Below are positions 46,678-58,764 of a stretch of 64,000 nt of DNA, piece after piece. The notes under the pieces are model-generated. The model was not told where the DNA came from. It searched no databases and was given only the letters and a program-made list of their open reading frames with translations. Position 1 is the first letter of the stretch; the number at the start of each line of letters is the position of its first letter. The stretch comes from Nitrospira sp. GTDB taxonomy: Bacteria > Nitrospirota > Nitrospiria > Nitrospirales > Nitrospiraceae. Location: assembly GCA_024330965.1 (NCBI GenBank), contig JANDJL010000011.1, positions 20,091 to 84,090 of the forward strand, given 5' to 3'. A program made the position numbers and the translations under genes.

Positions 46678-49600
46678 CTAGTGCGCGGCACCGGCTTTGC
46701 GTTTGCGCTCTTCGAGCACCCGCTTGTAGTCGGTCGGCATCACCTTCACGAATTTGGGCAACATGGCCTCCCAGGCGTCAAGAATCCGTTTCGCGTTTCG
46801 GCTGCCGGTATACATGAAATGCGACGCGATCATCTCATGCAGCATCTTTTTGTCTTCGTCCGTCTTCACTGTTTCAAGCTCGACCATGCCGAGATTGCAG
46901 CGGGACTCAAATTTTCCAAACTCGTTCAAGACGAAGGCGACGCCGCCCGACATCCCGGCGGCGAAATTTCGGCCGGTGCTCCCCAGCACGACCACCACGC
47001 CGCCCGTCATATATTCGCAGCCGTGATCGCCCGTGCCCTCGACGACGGCGCGCGCACCGCTGTTACGGACCGCAAACCGTTCTCCCGCTATGCCGTAAAA
47101 ATAGGCTTCGCCCTGCGTCGCGCCGTACAGTGACGTATTGCCGATCAAGATCGTCTCTTCGGGGTTGAACGTCGCCTCTTTGGGCGGGAAGACGATGATT
47201 TTTCCTCCCGACAAACCCTTGCCCAAATAATCATTGGACTCCCCTTCAAGAATCAAAGTGACCCCTCGCGCAAGAAACGCGCCGAACGACTGCCCCGCCG
47301 AACCGGTAAATTTGATCGTGATGGTATCAGGCGGCAAGCCTTCCAGCCCATACCGTCTCGCGATGCGTCCGGACAACATCGTCCCAACCGCGCGATTCAT
47401 GTTACGGATCGGCAGATCGAGTTTGACCGATTCGCCTCGTTCGATCGCCGGGGCGCAGAACTCGATCAACTTTCTGTCGAGGACGTCCGCAATTCCATGG
47501 TCTTGAACCTGCACGCAGTGGCGAGCCGTGTCCGGGCTGACCTCCGGCATCGTCAACAAGGCCGTCAGATCCAACCCCTTGGCCTTCCAGTGATCGATCG
47601 CCTTGTGAGCCTTGAGTTTGTCCACTCGTCCAACCATCTCGCCGACCGTGCGGAATCCAAGACCGGCCATGATTCTCCGCAACTCTTCGGCAACGAAGAA
47701 AAAGTAGTTCACCACGTGCTCGGGCCGCCCCGTGAACTTTTTCCGAAGCGCGGGATCTTGCGTCGCCACTCCGACCGGACAGGTATTGAGGTGGCACTTC
47801 CGCATCATGATGCACCCCTCGACGATCAACGGCGCCGTCGAAAAACCGAATTCCTCGGCTCCCAGAAGCGCCGCGATAGCGACGTCGCGGCCGGTTTTCA
47901 ACTGGCCGTCCGTTTCCACGCGAATCCGTCCACGAAGATTGTTCAGCACGAGTGTTTGATGGGTCTCGGCCAATCCCAACTCCCACGGAATGCCCGCGTA
48001 CTTAATGGAAGAGAGCGGCGAGGCACCGGTACCGCCCGAATCTCCGCTGATCAGCACCTTGTCCGCATGGGCCTTGGCGACGCCGGCTGCCACGGTTCCG
48101 ACTCCCACCTCCGCAACCAGCTTGACAGAAATATCCGCCTCCGGATTGGCGTTTTTCAGATCAAAAATCAGTTGAGCCAAGTCTTCGATCGAATAGATGT
48201 CGTGGTGCGGCGGCGGCGAGATCAACTGCACGCCAGGAGTCGAATACCGCATCCGCGCGATGACTTCATCGACTTTATGCCCGGGCAATTGCCCGCCCTC
48301 GCCCGGCTTGGCTCCCTGCGCCATCTTGATCTGTAACTCTCTGGCATTGACCAAATAATGGGCCGTCACGCCGAACCGGGCCGATGCCACCTGTTTGATG
48401 TAGGAATTCTTCGAGTCGCCGTTGGGGAGCGGAATGAATCGCTCTGGGTCCTCGCCGCCTTCCCCCGTATTGCTCTTCGCACCGATCCGATTCATCGCGA
48501 TCGCGAGCGTTTCATGGGCTTCCTTGCTGATCGCTCCGAACGACATCGCTCCGGTCGTAAAGCGTTTGACGATCTCTTTCGCCGGCTCAACCTCCTCGAG
48601 CGGAATGGGCTCCGGCAGAAACTTAAAATCGAGCAGCCCCCGCAAATTCGAGCGCCGCTTGCTCTCATCGTTTACCAGTTGCGCAAATTCCTCATAGATC
48701 TTGGGGTCGTTGAACCTGGTCGCGTGTTGGAGCTTGTAGATCGTCTCGGGATTCCAGTTGTGATGCTCACCCTGGACACGGTAGTGAATCTCTCCACCGA
48801 AATCGAGTTGACGGATCGGGGTCGGCTCATAGGCCACGCGATGCCGGCGGAGGGTTTCTTCCCCGATTTCCCGAATACCGATGCCTTCAATGCGCGAAGC
48901 GGTGCCCGTGAAATAGCGGTCGATCAGTTCACGATTGAGGCCGATGGCCTCAAAAATCTGCGCGCCGCAATAGGATTGCACGGTCGAAATCCCCATTTTT
49001 GAAAAGATCTTGAGCAATCCCTTTCCGACAGCCTTGATATATTTTCCCTCGGCGGTCTGCGCATCCAACCCTTCAGGCAAATAGCCGTCCCGTTCCATGT
49101 CCACCAGAGACTCAAATACCAGATAGGGATTCACCGTCCCGGCGCCGAATCCGATGAGACAGGCGAAATGATGCACGTCGCGCGGCTCGCCGCTCTCGAC
49201 GATAAGTCCCACTTCCGTCCTTGTACATTCACGAATCAAATGATGATGGACCGCCGAGATGCCGAGCAAGCTGGGAATCGGCGCCCACTCGTCGTTCACG
49301 CCGCGATCGCTCAAAATCAGGAACTTATAGCCTTCACGAATCGCCTGCGAAGCCTGGCGGCAAAGGTCGTCCACGGCTGATTCCAATCCATCCGGTCCTC
49401 CGGCGACCCGAAAGAGCATCTTGAGCGTCTTGCTTTTGAAGTGCGGATCCGCGATTTCCCGAATTTTCTGAAGGTCGGCGTTCGTCAGGATCGGCTGTTT
49501 GACGCGGATCCGGCGGCACGACTCGGGATGTTCCTCCATGAGATTCGGCTTCGGCCCGATGCTGGTGGAAAGCGACATGACCAGCTCTTCGCGAATCGGA

Positions 49601-51195
49601 TCGATCGGCGGATTCGTCACCTGGGCAAAGAGCTGTTTGAAATATTTGAAGAGCAGTTGCGGGCGTTCGGACAAGATGGCGAGCGGCGTGTCGGTCCCCA
49701 TTGAGGAGACCGCTTCCTGCCCGTCCACGACCATCGGCGTAATGACCATCTTCAATTCTTCGACCGTATAGCCGAAGGCTTGCTGTCGCTGACGAATGGT
49801 CGGATGGTCCGGCTGGGGCACGTTGAGCGGTTCCGGCAACTCATCGAGAGAAATTCGATACTGGGTCACCCACGCGCGGTAGGGCTTTCGGCCAGCGATC
49901 TCCGCTTTGACTTCTTCGTCATCGATGATCCGCCCCTGCACCGTATCCACAAGAAACATACGACCCGGCATCAGCCGTCCCTTTTGGTGGACCCGCTGGA
50001 TATCCAGGGGAAGAACTCCGGCTTCCGACGCCAATACGACCAACCCGTCCGTCGTCACCGTATAACGACACGGCCGCAAGCCGTTTCGATCCAACGTAGC
50101 GCCGATCAGTTTGCCATCCGTAAAACACACGGCGGCCGGCCCGTCCCACGGCTCCTGCATCGCGGCATGGTATTCGTAAAATCCGCGACGATCGAGATCC
50201 ATCTGCGGATTGCCGACCCACGGCTCCGGGATCAGCATCATCATGGCATGCGGCAACGAGCGCCCGCCCATCGTCAGGAACTCGACCGCGTTGTCGAGAC
50301 ACGCCGAATCGCTTTGGTGCTCATCGATGATAGGAAACAGTTTGACGATATCCGGACCGAACAGATCGGAATTCAATCGGCCCTGTCGAGCCTTCATCCA
50401 ATTTACGTTGCCCTTCAACGTATTGATTTCCCCGTTGTGGCAGATGTACCGATAGGGATGCGCCAACGGCCAGGTGGGGAACGTATTCGTGCTGAAACGC
50501 GAATGAACCAACGCCAACGCGCTGACCAGCGAGTCATCCTGCAGATCCTGATAGTACTCCGCCATCTGATGCGGGAGCAGCAACCCCTTGTACACGATCG
50601 TATTGACGGACAAGCTGGCCACGTAAAAATAGTCGCGCCCTTGAATGGCCGATTCACGGATCGCGCGTTCCACGCGCTTGCGGACGACGTACAACTTACG
50701 CTCGAACTGGGCCTCGTTAAAAATATCCCGTGCGATGAAGACCTGGCGCATGAAGGGTTCCGTGCGCCTCGCCACTTCCCCGATGACATCGCTCTTGACG
50801 GGCACGTCTCTCCAGCCGAGCAGCCGCAACCCTTCTTCTTTAATGACGTCGCCAAACACCTGTTCGCACTGACGCCGCTGATCCTCCAGCGGCGGAAGAA
50901 ACACCATGCCGACGCCATATTCGCCGGCCTCTCCCAACGAGACGCCAACATCGGCTGCCGCCCGTTTCAAAAACGCATGGGGAATCTGCAGCAGAATACC
51001 GGCGCCGTCGCCGGTCCGCGGATCGCTTCCCTGCGCGCCGCGATGCGCGAGGTGTTCTAAAACCTGGAGCCCTTTTTGGACGATGTCATGAGACTTCTGT
51101 CCCTTGATGTTGACCACAAAGCCGATTCCGCAGGAATCTCGTTCGTATTGGGGGTCGTAGAGCCCTTGCTTGAGAGGAAAGCCTGGAACGTTCAT
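46678..51195 (-). CDS. gltB: Glutamate synthase large subunit
   Basis: [12 protein letters not shown]-terminal amidotransferase; [65 protein letters not shown]. Confidence 0.98.
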   Translation of the reverse strand: MNVPGFPLKQGLYDPQYERDSCGIGFVVNIKGQKSHDIVQKGLQVLEHLAHRGAQGSDPRTGDGAGILLQIPHAFLKRAAADVGVSLGEAGEYGVGMVFLPPLEDQRRQCEQVFGDVIKEEGLRLLGWRDVPVKSDVIGEVARRTEPFMRQVFIARDIFNEAQFERKLYVVRKRVERAIRESAIQGRDYFYVASLSVNTIVYKGLLLPHQMAEYYQDLQDDSLVSALALVHSRFSTNTFPTWPLAHPYRYICHNGEINTLKGNVNWMKARQGRLNSDLFGPDIVKLFPIIDEHQSDSACLDNAVEFLTMGGRSLPHAMMMLIPEPWVGNPQMDLDRRGFYEYHAAMQEPWDGPAAVCFTDGKLIGATLDRNGLRPCRYTVTTDGLVVLASEAGVLPLDIQRVHQKGRLMPGRMFLVDTVQGRIIDDEEVKAEIAGRKPYRAWVTQYRISLDELPEPLNVPQPDHPTIRQRQQAFGYTVEELKMVITPMVVDGQEAVSSMGTDTPLAILSERPQLLFKYFKQLFAQVTNPPIDPIREELVMSLSTSIGPKPNLMEEHPESCRRIRVKQPILTNADLQKIREIADPHFKSKTLKMLFRVAGGPDGLESAVDDLCRQASQAIREGYKFLILSDRGVNDEWAPIPSLLGISAVHHHLIRECTRTEVGLIVESGEPRDVHHFACLIGFGAGTVNPYLVFESLVDMERDGYLPEGLDAQTAEGKYIKAVGKGLLKIFSKMGISTVQSYCGAQIFEAIGLNRELIDRYFTGTASRIEGIGIREIGEETLRRHRVAYEPTPIRQLDFGGEIHYRVQGEHHNWNPETIYKLQHATRFNDPKIYEEFAQLVNDESKRRSNLRGLLDFKFLPEPIPLEEVEPAKEIVKRFTTGAMSFGAISKEAHETLAIAMNRIGAKSNTGEGGEDPERFIPLPNGDSKNSYIKQVASARFGVTAHYLVNARELQIKMAQGAKPGEGGQLPGHKVDEVIARMRYSTPGVQLISPPPHHDIYSIEDLAQLIFDLKNANPEADISVKLVAEVGVGTVAAGVAKAHADKVLISGDSGGTGASPLSSIKYAGIPWELGLAETHQTLVLNNLRGRIRVETDGQLKTGRDVAIAALLGAEEFGFSTAPLIVEGCIMMRKCHLNTCPVGVATQDPALRKKFTGRPEHVVNYFFFVAEELRRIMAGLGFRTVGEMVGRVDKLKAHKAIDHWKAKGLDLTALLTMPEVSPDTARHCVQVQDHGIADVLDRKLIEFCAPAIERGESVKLDLPIRNMNRAVGTMLSGRIARRYGLEGLPPDTITIKFTGSAGQSFGAFLARGVTLILEGESNDYLGKGLSGGKIIVFPPKEATFNPEETILIGNTSLYGATQGEAYFYGIAGERFAVRNSGARAVVEGTGDHGCEYMTGGVVVVLGSTGRNFAAGMSGGVAFVLNEFGKFESRCNLGMVELETVKTDEDKKMLHEMIASHFMYTGSRNAKRILDAWEAMLPKFVKVMPTDYKRVLEERKRKAGAAH

Positions 51196-51426
51196 GTCCC
51201 GTATCCTGTTCACATTGTGGGGAAGTTTCCTGATCGGACGGAGCGCACCAAACGAGGAGATGTGGACCGAGTTGATTTCATCATGCTCCGGCTGAACCCC
51301 TCAGCCGATTCTCACGGAGGAACTTACTGGATGGGTCCTCTCTCTGTCAAGGTTGGTATCCACTGCTCCTGATCCAGCCACCGTTTGCTTGACTTTATTT
51401 CCCACTCTGCCATACCATCCCCCTCC

Positions 51427-52431
51427 ATGAGCGGAGGGCCCGTGATCTCAACCATCAACACCATGGCGGACGTCTGGGAGGCGTATCGCCACGAACTGGA
51501 AGAAGTCGAGGAGCGAGTGAAGCAAAACCTCGATTCCAGCGTCGCACTCGTCAACACGGTGGCCGCCCAGATCTTAAGCGGCGGTGGAAAACGCATCAGG
51601 CCGCTTCTTCTTTTGTTGAGCGCCCGGCTCTGCGGCTACGCCGACAAAGAGCACTATCAATTGGGGAGCCTGGTGGAATTTATCCACACCGCCACGTTGT
51701 TGCACGACGACGTCGTCGACGAAGCTGATCTCCGACGAGGCCGACGGACCGCCCGACGGGTCTGGGGCAACCAAATCAGCATCCTCGTGGGCGACTACCT
51801 CTATACCAGGGCCATGTGCCGGGTCGTGGAATTCCGAAGCCAGAGCATCAACGAAGTGCTGGCCGAGGCCTGCAAGAAAATGGCGGAGGGAGAAGTCCTC
51901 CAGTTGTACTACAACGGCAATCCATCCATCCCCGAAAGCGACTACATCAAAATCGTCGAGCACAAAACCGCCGGGTTGATCGCAGCCGCCTGTCGCATGG
52001 GCGCCATCCTGGCCGAAGCCTCCGAAGCGCAGCAAGAGGCTCTGTTTCGATTCGGGCAGTATGTGGGGATCGCCTTCCAGGTCGCCGACGACACCCTGGA
52101 CTATACGGCAAACGGCACTTCGCTGGGGAAAACCATCGGCCAGGATCTGCGGCAGGGGAAAGCCACGCTTCCGTTGCTCCACCTGCTCCGGCAGTGCTCG
52201 GAACAGGACGCGCACATGATCAAAGACCGAATGGAAACCAGAACCCTGAGCGCCGCCGACTTGGAACGGATTCTGTTTCTTATGACGGAATATGGGTCGA
52301 TCACCTATGCGATGGATCGGGCCCGGACATACGTGGCCGCAGCCAAGCGGGAGCTCGATCTGTTCGAGGACAGTCAGGCGCGGCGTGCCTTGGCAGTCGC
52401 CGCCGATTACATGATCACCAGAGATCGATAG
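51427..52431 (+). CDS. Polyprenyl diphosphate synthase
   Basis: GGGKRIRPLLLLLSARL, LLHDDVVDEADLRRG (FARM) and AFQVADDTLDYT (SARM) motifs. Confidence 0.95.
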   Translation: MSGGPVISTINTMADVWEAYRHELEEVEERVKQNLDSSVALVNTVAAQILSGGGKRIRPLLLLLSARLCGYADKEHYQLGSLVEFIHTATLLHDDVVDEADLRRGRRTARRVWGNQISILVGDYLYTRAMCRVVEFRSQSINEVLAEACKKMAEGEVLQLYYNGNPSIPESDYIKIVEHKTAGLIAAACRMGAILAEASEAQQEALFRFGQYVGIAFQVADDTLDYTANGTSLGKTIGQDLRQGKATLPLLHLLRQCSEQDAHMIKDRMETRTLSAADLERILFLMTEYGSITYAMDRARTYVAAAKRELDLFEDSQARRALAVAADYMITRDR

Positions 52432-52556
52432 CCGTCTTCCCGCCTGTTCATATCGCAGAACGGCCTTGGGAACAAACTCCCCGCGGGATGGTAAGACTCA
52501 TTTCTCAGTCGATATAAATCGCTCAACCATCGTCACACGGAGCAAGAGGTCCGGTC

Positions 52557-53879
52557 ATGGCAGAGATTTTTCCGTTTCACGGCACACTCTACGACCCCGC
52601 CGTTGTGGGCGACATCAAAGAGGTGGTCGCCCCCCCCTACGACATCATCGACGCGGCCGGTCAGGACGCACTTCATCGACGTCATCCCCACAATATCATT
52701 CGCTTGGAATTGGGACTCGACCAACCGGGAGACGGACAAACCGAGAATCGCTACACCCGAGCTGCCGCCACATTGCGCGAATGGCTGGCAAGCGGCGTGC
52801 TCAAACGAGACCAGCAACCGGCTCTCTACTACCATACTATTGAATATCGCCCCCCCTCATCCGGCGCCGACACAACAGCGTCAAACGTCCTGCGCGGATT
52901 TCTCGCGTTGGTCAAGCTCGAGGCGTTGGACTCCGGGCGGATCTATCCCCATGAAAACACCAGGGCTGAGGCGAAAACCGACCGCCTGAACCTGTTGCAG
53001 GCCTGCAGAGCGAACGTGAGCCCCATATGGTCGCTGTATTCCGATCCGGAGGGCAACGTGATCGGACTTTTGGAAACGGCCGTGAAGGAACAGTCCCCTC
53101 GTTACGACTTTAAAGACGACGCCGGTTTCCGCGAACGGCTTTGGCCCGTCACCGACCCTGCTCTTCTCAATCAAGTTGCTCACGCCATGCGGAGCAAACC
53201 TCTCTTTATCGCGGACGGCCATCACCGCTATGAAACCGCGCTGAATTATCGAGCGCTTCGCCGCCAGGGCAACGGTCCCGCATCTCTCCAACCCTATGAC
53301 TGCGTCTTGATGCTGCTGGCTCCGTTGGAAGATCCCGGCTTGACCGTTCTGCCGACACACCGGGTTCTCACCACTCCCCTGCCATCGTACGAGAAGATCA
53401 AAGCCGTGCTCGGCGAGGCGTTCGACTGCCAGGAATTTCCCTACACGGATGCCACGCAAGAGACGGCGCGCGCGCAATTCATCACCGCCCTCAGGTCGAA
53501 CGGGCGATCCGCCCCTGTGTTTGGAATGGCCGTGAAGGGCGAACCCCGATACGCCACCCTGACGCTGAAGCCGGCCCATCGCCCATCACCCGATTCCTCG
53601 CCCCGCGCGCGGCTTGATGTGTCGGTGCTCCAGCAACTGATCATCGCTAAACTCTGCCCTTCGCGTGAGGAGCAAGAAGCGATTTTGTACACCAAGGACG
53701 ATCATGACGCATTGAATTGGGTGGCTCAAGGAATCGGCACCGGGGCGTTGCTGCTCAACGCGACCAAGGTGAAAGAAATTCGCGCAGTCGCGATGGCGGG
53801 CGAGCGTATGCCGCACAAATCGACGTACTTTTATCCCAAACCGCTCACCGGCTTGGTTCTCCACGTCATGGAGACGTAA
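52557..53879 (+). CDS. DUF1015 family protein
   Basis: FHGTLYDPAVVGDIKEVVAPPYDIIDAAGQDALHRRHPHNIIRLELG; FIADGHHRYETALNYR. Confidence 0.93.
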   Translation: MAEIFPFHGTLYDPAVVGDIKEVVAPPYDIIDAAGQDALHRRHPHNIIRLELGLDQPGDGQTENRYTRAAATLREWLASGVLKRDQQPALYYHTIEYRPPSSGADTTASNVLRGFLALVKLEALDSGRIYPHENTRAEAKTDRLNLLQACRANVSPIWSLYSDPEGNVIGLLETAVKEQSPRYDFKDDAGFRERLWPVTDPALLNQVAHAMRSKPLFIADGHHRYETALNYRALRRQGNGPASLQPYDCVLMLLAPLEDPGLTVLPTHRVLTTPLPSYEKIKAVLGEAFDCQEFPYTDATQETARAQFITALRSNGRSAPVFGMAVKGEPRYATLTLKPAHRPSPDSSPRARLDVSVLQQLIIAKLCPSREEQEAILYTKDDHDALNWVAQGIGTGALLLNATKVKEIRAVAMAGERMPHKSTYFYPKPLTGLVLHVMET

Positions 53880-53896
53880 CACGGGGAGGCAGGACC

Positions 53897-55300
53897 ATGG
53901 CCGCCAAAATCCTCATCGCCGATGATGATCCGGACATTGTGTCGGTGCTGCAAGATCGGCTTCAGTCCCACGGCTATGACATCGTCACCGCACGGGACGG
54001 TCAAGAAGCCTTGGGGCAAATCGCGCAGGAATCCCCAAACCTCGTGCTGTTGGATCTGACCCTTCCCAAACTCTCCGGCATCGACGTCTTGAAGCACTTG
54101 GAGCGTTCGAAGCAAACGGACAGCCTGCCGGTCGTCGTGATGACAGCCCACGGTTCCATCGACATCGCGGTCGAGGCGATGAGGGAAGGGGCTTATGACT
54201 TTCTGACTAAACCGCTGGACAAGGACCACCTGCTGCTCGTTATTCGAAAGGCCCTCGAACGAGACCATTTGCGCCGCCAGATCGACTATCTACGGTCCGA
54301 AGTCGCAGGCCGTTACGCCTCCATCATCGGGAACAGTCCGTCGATCCAAGCCGTTATTGAAGCGGCCCGCCGGGCGGCCAAATCAGACGCCGGCGTCCTG
54401 CTTCTCGGCGAGAGCGGAACCGGCAAGGAACTATTCGCCCGCTCCATCCACCAATGGAGCCACCGCCAGACCATGCCGCTCATTGTCATCAACTGCGTGG
54501 CGCTGACCGAAACGTTGCTAGAAAACGAGCTGTTCGGCCATGAACGCGGCGCCTTTACCGGAGCGGACCGGCAACAGAAAGGCAAGTTGGAAATGGCCGA
54601 CGGAGGCACGGTGTTTCTGGACGAAATCGGCGACATGTCGCTACCGCTGCAAGCCAAACTGTTGCGCGTGCTGCAGGACCGCGAGTTTCACCGGGTCGGC
54701 GGGACCAAGACCATTTCGGTGAATATCCGTATCATCGCGGCCACCAACAAAGATTTGAAGAAAGCCGTCAAAGCCGGCGCGTTCCGTGAAGACCTCTACT
54801 TTCGATTGAACGTCATCACGCTCACACTTCCCCCCCTGCGGGAGCGTCGAAGCGACATCCCCGCCTTGGCTCAATTCTTCCTCGACCGACACGCGAAGGA
54901 TGCCAAACGTCCGCACATGACCTTCAGTCCTGAGGCACTAGAGGCCCTGAGCAAGTACAATTGGCCGGGCAATATTCGAGAGTTGGAGAACGTGATCGCC
55001 CGTGCCGTCGTCTTGAGCCCCACCGACACGATCGAACCCAACATGCTCGCCCTGTTGCAAGAAGAACAGGACCTCCGCCCCAAAGATGGCCCCTCTCTTC
55101 ATTATTTGGATTTACCCTACCATCAATCCATGGAAGAACACAGTCGCTACATCATCGCCCGCGCCGTCGCCCATGCCAACGGCAATCAAACCAAGGCCGC
55201 GGAGTTTTTGAAACTCCAGCGCACCTATTTGGCTCGTTTGATTAAACGCCACAAATCGATGGGAGGGCTGGGACCCTCTGTTCCATCCGACGGCGTATGA
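53897..55300 (+). CDS. Sigma-54-dependent response regulator (orphan here)
   Basis: REC ILIADDDPDIVSVL..LLDLTLPKLSG, GESGTGKE, GAFTGADR, HTH_8 C-terminus; start MAAKIL at 53897. Confidence 0.93.
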   Translation: MAAKILIADDDPDIVSVLQDRLQSHGYDIVTARDGQEALGQIAQESPNLVLLDLTLPKLSGIDVLKHLERSKQTDSLPVVVMTAHGSIDIAVEAMREGAYDFLTKPLDKDHLLLVIRKALERDHLRRQIDYLRSEVAGRYASIIGNSPSIQAVIEAARRAAKSDAGVLLLGESGTGKELFARSIHQWSHRQTMPLIVINCVALTETLLENELFGHERGAFTGADRQQKGKLEMADGGTVFLDEIGDMSLPLQAKLLRVLQDREFHRVGGTKTISVNIRIIAATNKDLKKAVKAGAFREDLYFRLNVITLTLPPLRERRSDIPALAQFFLDRHAKDAKRPHMTFSPEALEALSKYNWPGNIRELENVIARAVVLSPTDTIEPNMLALLQEEQDLRPKDGPSLHYLDLPYHQSMEEHSRYIIARAVAHANGNQTKAAEFLKLQRTYLARLIKRHKSMGGLGPSVPSDGV

Positions 55301-55391
55301 CGCCCCTTTCCATTGATTCGTCAAGAACAAAGACCGGCCATCTCTTCGTCGGCCGTTCCGAAAGAAGAGACGAAGAAGATTTGGTGCTCGA

Positions 55392-56138
55392 CTACCGGCC
55401 GGGGACGAACAGTCGATCCTCCAGGCGAATCAGTCCCGCCCGAACGTCTTGCTCGGCCTGAGCGTATCGTTCGATGGTCCCGACATCGGACCAATAGCCG
55501 TGCATGTCGTACCCCAGCACTCTTTCACCCCGTTTGATGGCTGCGACATAGGGATCAATGATCGATAGCACCGTTCCCCTGGGCACATCCTGCAACAGGC
55601 GTGAATCCAGGATATGAACGCCGGCGAACATGCGCGGGATCGTCGGACCAGCCTGTTCAAGCCCCTTGCCCGTGATGCGAATGATTCGCTGCTCCGTTCC
55701 TATCTCCACCAAGCCCCACCGAACAGCGTCGTCATCCTCCCGCGTCACCAATGTCGCCACGGCTTTCTCGGCGAAATGGAACGCCATGAGTTCCTCCAGG
55801 TCCAGTTCGACGAGCGTATCGCCGTTTAAGACCAACACCGGCTTTCCCTCAAAATAGGACTCGGCCTGTTTGATCCCTCCGCCGGTGCCCAGAATCGTTG
55901 TCTCTTTGGAGTACATAATCCGCAGACCGAATTGCGACCCATCGCCCAATGCCTCTTCGATCATCGAGCCGAGATAGTGCAGATTGATGACGACATCCCG
56001 AAATCCATGACGCCTGAGCAGCAACAGATTCCACACAATCAACGGCGTACCGCCGACCGGCAACAGCGGCTTCGGCATGCCGTCGGTCAACGGCCGAAGG
56101 CGGGTTCCGAGCCCCGCAGCAAGAATCATGGCCTTCAT
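55392..56138 (-). CDS. murU: Nucleotidyltransferase; likely N-acetylmuramate-1-phosphate uridylyltransferase
   Basis: MKAMILAAGLGTRLRPLTDGMPKPLLPVGGTPLI; LVLNGDTLVELDLEEL; YWSDVGTIERY; adjacent to a phosphotransferase as in AmgK-MurU pairs. Confidence 0.68.
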   Translation of the reverse strand: MKAMILAAGLGTRLRPLTDGMPKPLLPVGGTPLIVWNLLLLRRHGFRDVVINLHYLGSMIEEALGDGSQFGLRIMYSKETTILGTGGGIKQAESYFEGKPVLVLNGDTLVELDLEELMAFHFAEKAVATLVTREDDDAVRWGLVEIGTEQRIIRITGKGLEQAGPTIPRMFAGVHILDSRLLQDVPRGTVLSIIDPYVAAIKRGERVLGYDMHGYWSDVGTIERYAQAEQDVRAGLIRLEDRLFVPGR

Positions 56139-56226
56139 AACACGGATCCTCAGAGCCGGGATACGCCGAAAATCAGCGTGATCACCTGCAAACCGGACCG
56201 ACATCACCCGCCGAACGGATGACCGC

Positions 56227-57333
56227 TCATTGCAACTCCGGTACGTACGGAGTGAGGTGGCGGCGCAGCGTTTCCAATTCTGGGTACTTTTGGAGGTTTC
56301 GTTTGACGTAGCCCAACACGCGGGGAATGTCCGGCAGAAACTTGGGATTGTGCTTGACACGATCGATATAGACGAATCGGCCGGCCGCCTTGAGATTTCG
56401 TTGGATGCTGGTGAAATCAAACAAGCGGCGAAACGCGGCACGATTGGCCCAGACGACGCGCCGTGCGGCCATCTGGTCTAGATAGTAACCCACCAAATCA
56501 TCCACCAGCGATTCGTCAAGCTCGATATATGCGTCCCGCAGGAGCGACGCTACGTCGTAGGTCGCCGGCCCCATCAACGCGTCCTGAAAATCGATCACAC
56601 CCAATCGGTCTCCATCGACCATCATGTTCCGCGAATGATAATCCCGATGCACGAACACACGGGGCTGTCCCGCCAACATGTCGGCGATACGCTCGAACTC
56701 ATGGCGGATGGCCGTCCAATCGTCCGCACACATCGGCTTTCCCCGTCTCGCGACGATGCCGTACTCCAGAAAGTGGTCGAATTCCCACATTAATAACGGG
56801 ACGTCAAATCGGCGATGAAAGGCCACACAGCCTAAATCAGCCGGCGTCGTGGCATCCATCTGGAGCCGAACCACAATATCGATGGCCTGCTTATAGCGTG
56901 ACTCCGTCGTTGCAGGGTCGGCCGTACGGACCTCCTCCGCGAGCGTCACGTCACCGAAATCCTCAAGATACAGGAGGCCGGCCTCCACATCATAATAATA
57001 GAGCGTCGGCACCGGCACATCCGCTTTCTCCAGGTGCGCAAGGACATTGACGAAAGGCAACTCGTCGATCTCCTTGCTGACGCCGCTGACCGCCTCCTCA
57101 GACTGTTTGAACCCCTCCGCGTGGGCCAATTGCATGAGGATCACGGAGTGCGGTGGGCCGCCGTCCAGCAACAGACGATAATAGCGCCGGTTCGACGCAT
57201 CACCGGCTAACGCCTGGATCTCTCGTAACGCCAGGCCGGGGGGAAGATACGTGTGAACCGTCCGCGCCACCTGGGACGGATCGGGAGGAAGGGGCGACCC
57301 CACAGAGAGAGGCGCTGAGTTCACCTTCGCCAT
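56227..57333 (-). CDS. amgK: Aminoglycoside-phosphotransferase-fold sugar kinase; likely AmgK
   Basis: VFVHRDYHSRNMMVDGDRLGVIDFQDALMGPATYDVASLLRDAYIEL; N-terminal ALAGDASNRRYYRLLLDGG-type P-loop. Confidence 0.72.
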   Translation of the reverse strand: MAKVNSAPLSVGSPLPPDPSQVARTVHTYLPPGLALREIQALAGDASNRRYYRLLLDGGPPHSVILMQLAHAEGFKQSEEAVSGVSKEIDELPFVNVLAHLEKADVPVPTLYYYDVEAGLLYLEDFGDVTLAEEVRTADPATTESRYKQAIDIVVRLQMDATTPADLGCVAFHRRFDVPLLMWEFDHFLEYGIVARRGKPMCADDWTAIRHEFERIADMLAGQPRVFVHRDYHSRNMMVDGDRLGVIDFQDALMGPATYDVASLLRDAYIELDESLVDDLVGYYLDQMAARRVVWANRAAFRRLFDFTSIQRNLKAAGRFVYIDRVKHNPKFLPDIPRVLGYVKRNLQKYPELETLRRHLTPYVPELQ

Positions 57334-57456
57334 ACGGAGACGATTATATCCGCGACAACTCTATCTGTCACGAAGGACGACTGAATCTCACACGATCGCA
57401 GTCTCAACACGCTTGACGCCGACCCGGTTATCCTGCGGCCAACATCGGCAGATCTA

Positions 57457-58764
57457 TCATTCTTCGCGGCGGCCACGAGTCGCCAGAGCAGTCCGACCGG
57501 CACAACCGGATGCGGGGCACCAACGCGCAAGCACCGCTGCCAGTGTTTGAGCATGAACGGGTTTGCTCAGAAAGTCATCCATACCGGCGGCAAGACACGC
57601 CGCCCGATCATCCACCGCCACATTGGCCGTCATCGCAATGATAGGGAGGTGGACACCGGGCGTCTCCTGCCGGCGAATCTCTGCCGCAGCCTGTATCCCA
57701 TCCATGACCGGCATCTGGCAATCCATAAGAACTACGGCATATCTGACGCGCGAGACCGCCTCGATTGCTTCCCGACCATTCGTCACCACATCGACTCGGT
57801 ATCCCAGCTTTTCAAGCATTCGCACGGCCACCTTTTGATTCACAACGTTATCCTCTGCAAGCAGAATCTGAGGGCCGGCCCGTCTTCGCACTTCCGCCAG
57901 CGTATGCCGTGTGACAAACTCTGACGCGACAATGCGGTGTTCGGGATGGCCAGCAACCGCTGTGGCTCTTGTAGAAAAGTTCATGACCGTCGCGAGGCAT
58001 TCACAGAGTTCCGCCTGACGCACCGGCTTGGTAAGATACGCCTCGCAGCCAGCTTCACGCGCAAGTTTGGCATCACCCCGTTGCCCTCGAGATGCCAGTA
58101 AAACGAGCCGAGTTGAAGCAAGCAGAGGGTCGGCTTTGATCGCCTTGACCAAATCCAGCCCGCTCATCCCCGGCATCTGTGAATCGATGATCGCGACGTC
58201 ACAAGCTTGATTACAAAGCGCCGCGTTGCGTAACAGTTGAAGTGCTTGATGGCCGTTTTCCGCTGAAACCCACGAGACTCCCCATTTCTCCGCATAGAGC
58301 TCAATCACACGGCGGTTGGTCGCGTGGTCATCAACGATGCACAGACGACGTCCTCGCAGGCTTGCCGGAGCTGAGTCCAAGGATGACGAGGGAACGGCCG
58401 ACGGCGGGTGGAATGGGACTGTAAACCAGAACGTACTGCCTTCTCCGATCCGACTCTCCACGCCGATCCGCCCTCCCATAAGCTCGACGAGCTGCTTACA
58501 GATGGCCAAACCAAGTCCCGTGCCTCCATACCGGCGGGTGGTTGAACTGTCGGCTTGGACAAACGGCTGAAACAGGCGCTTTTGTGTTTCCCCGTCGATG
58601 CCGATGCCGGTGTCGGAGACTTCAAATCGAACCGTGGCATCGTCGCCGACAAACCCAACCAACTTGACGGTGATGACAACTTCTCCCCGTTCAGTGAATT
58701 TGATCGCATTGCCGACGAAATTGAAAAGAATCTGCCGCAGTTTTCCAGGGTCTCCACGGAGCAT
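57457..58764 (-). CDS. C-terminal part of a split hybrid histidine kinase (HATPase, REC, REC)
   Basis: [46 protein letters not shown], two REC modules ([49 protein letters not shown]); begins inside the HATPase N-box. Confidence 0.85.
   Translation of the reverse strand: MLRGDPGKLRQILFNFVGNAIKFTERGEVVITVKLVGFVGDDATVRFEVSDTGIGIDGETQKRLFQPFVQADSSTTRRYGGTGLGLAICKQLVELMGGRIGVESRIGEGSTFWFTVPFHPPSAVPSSSLDSAPASLRGRRLCIVDDHATNRRVIELYAEKWGVSWVSAENGHQALQLLRNAALCNQACDVAIIDSQMPGMSGLDLVKAIKADPLLASTRLVLLASRGQRGDAKLAREAGCEAYLTKPVRQAELCECLATVMNFSTRATAVAGHPEHRIVASEFVTRHTLAEVRRRAGPQILLAEDNVVNQKVAVRMLEKLGYRVDVVTNGREAIEAVSRVRYAVVLMDCQMPVMDGIQAAAEIRRQETPGVHLPIIAMTANVAVDDRAACLAAGMDDFLSKPVHAQTLAAVLARWCPASGCAGRTALATRGRREE

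Noticed and set aside
49780-51060. 426-aa plus-strand ORF inside gltB
   Set aside because: Antisense shadow of gltB; His/Arg-rich composition typical of reverse-frame artefacts.
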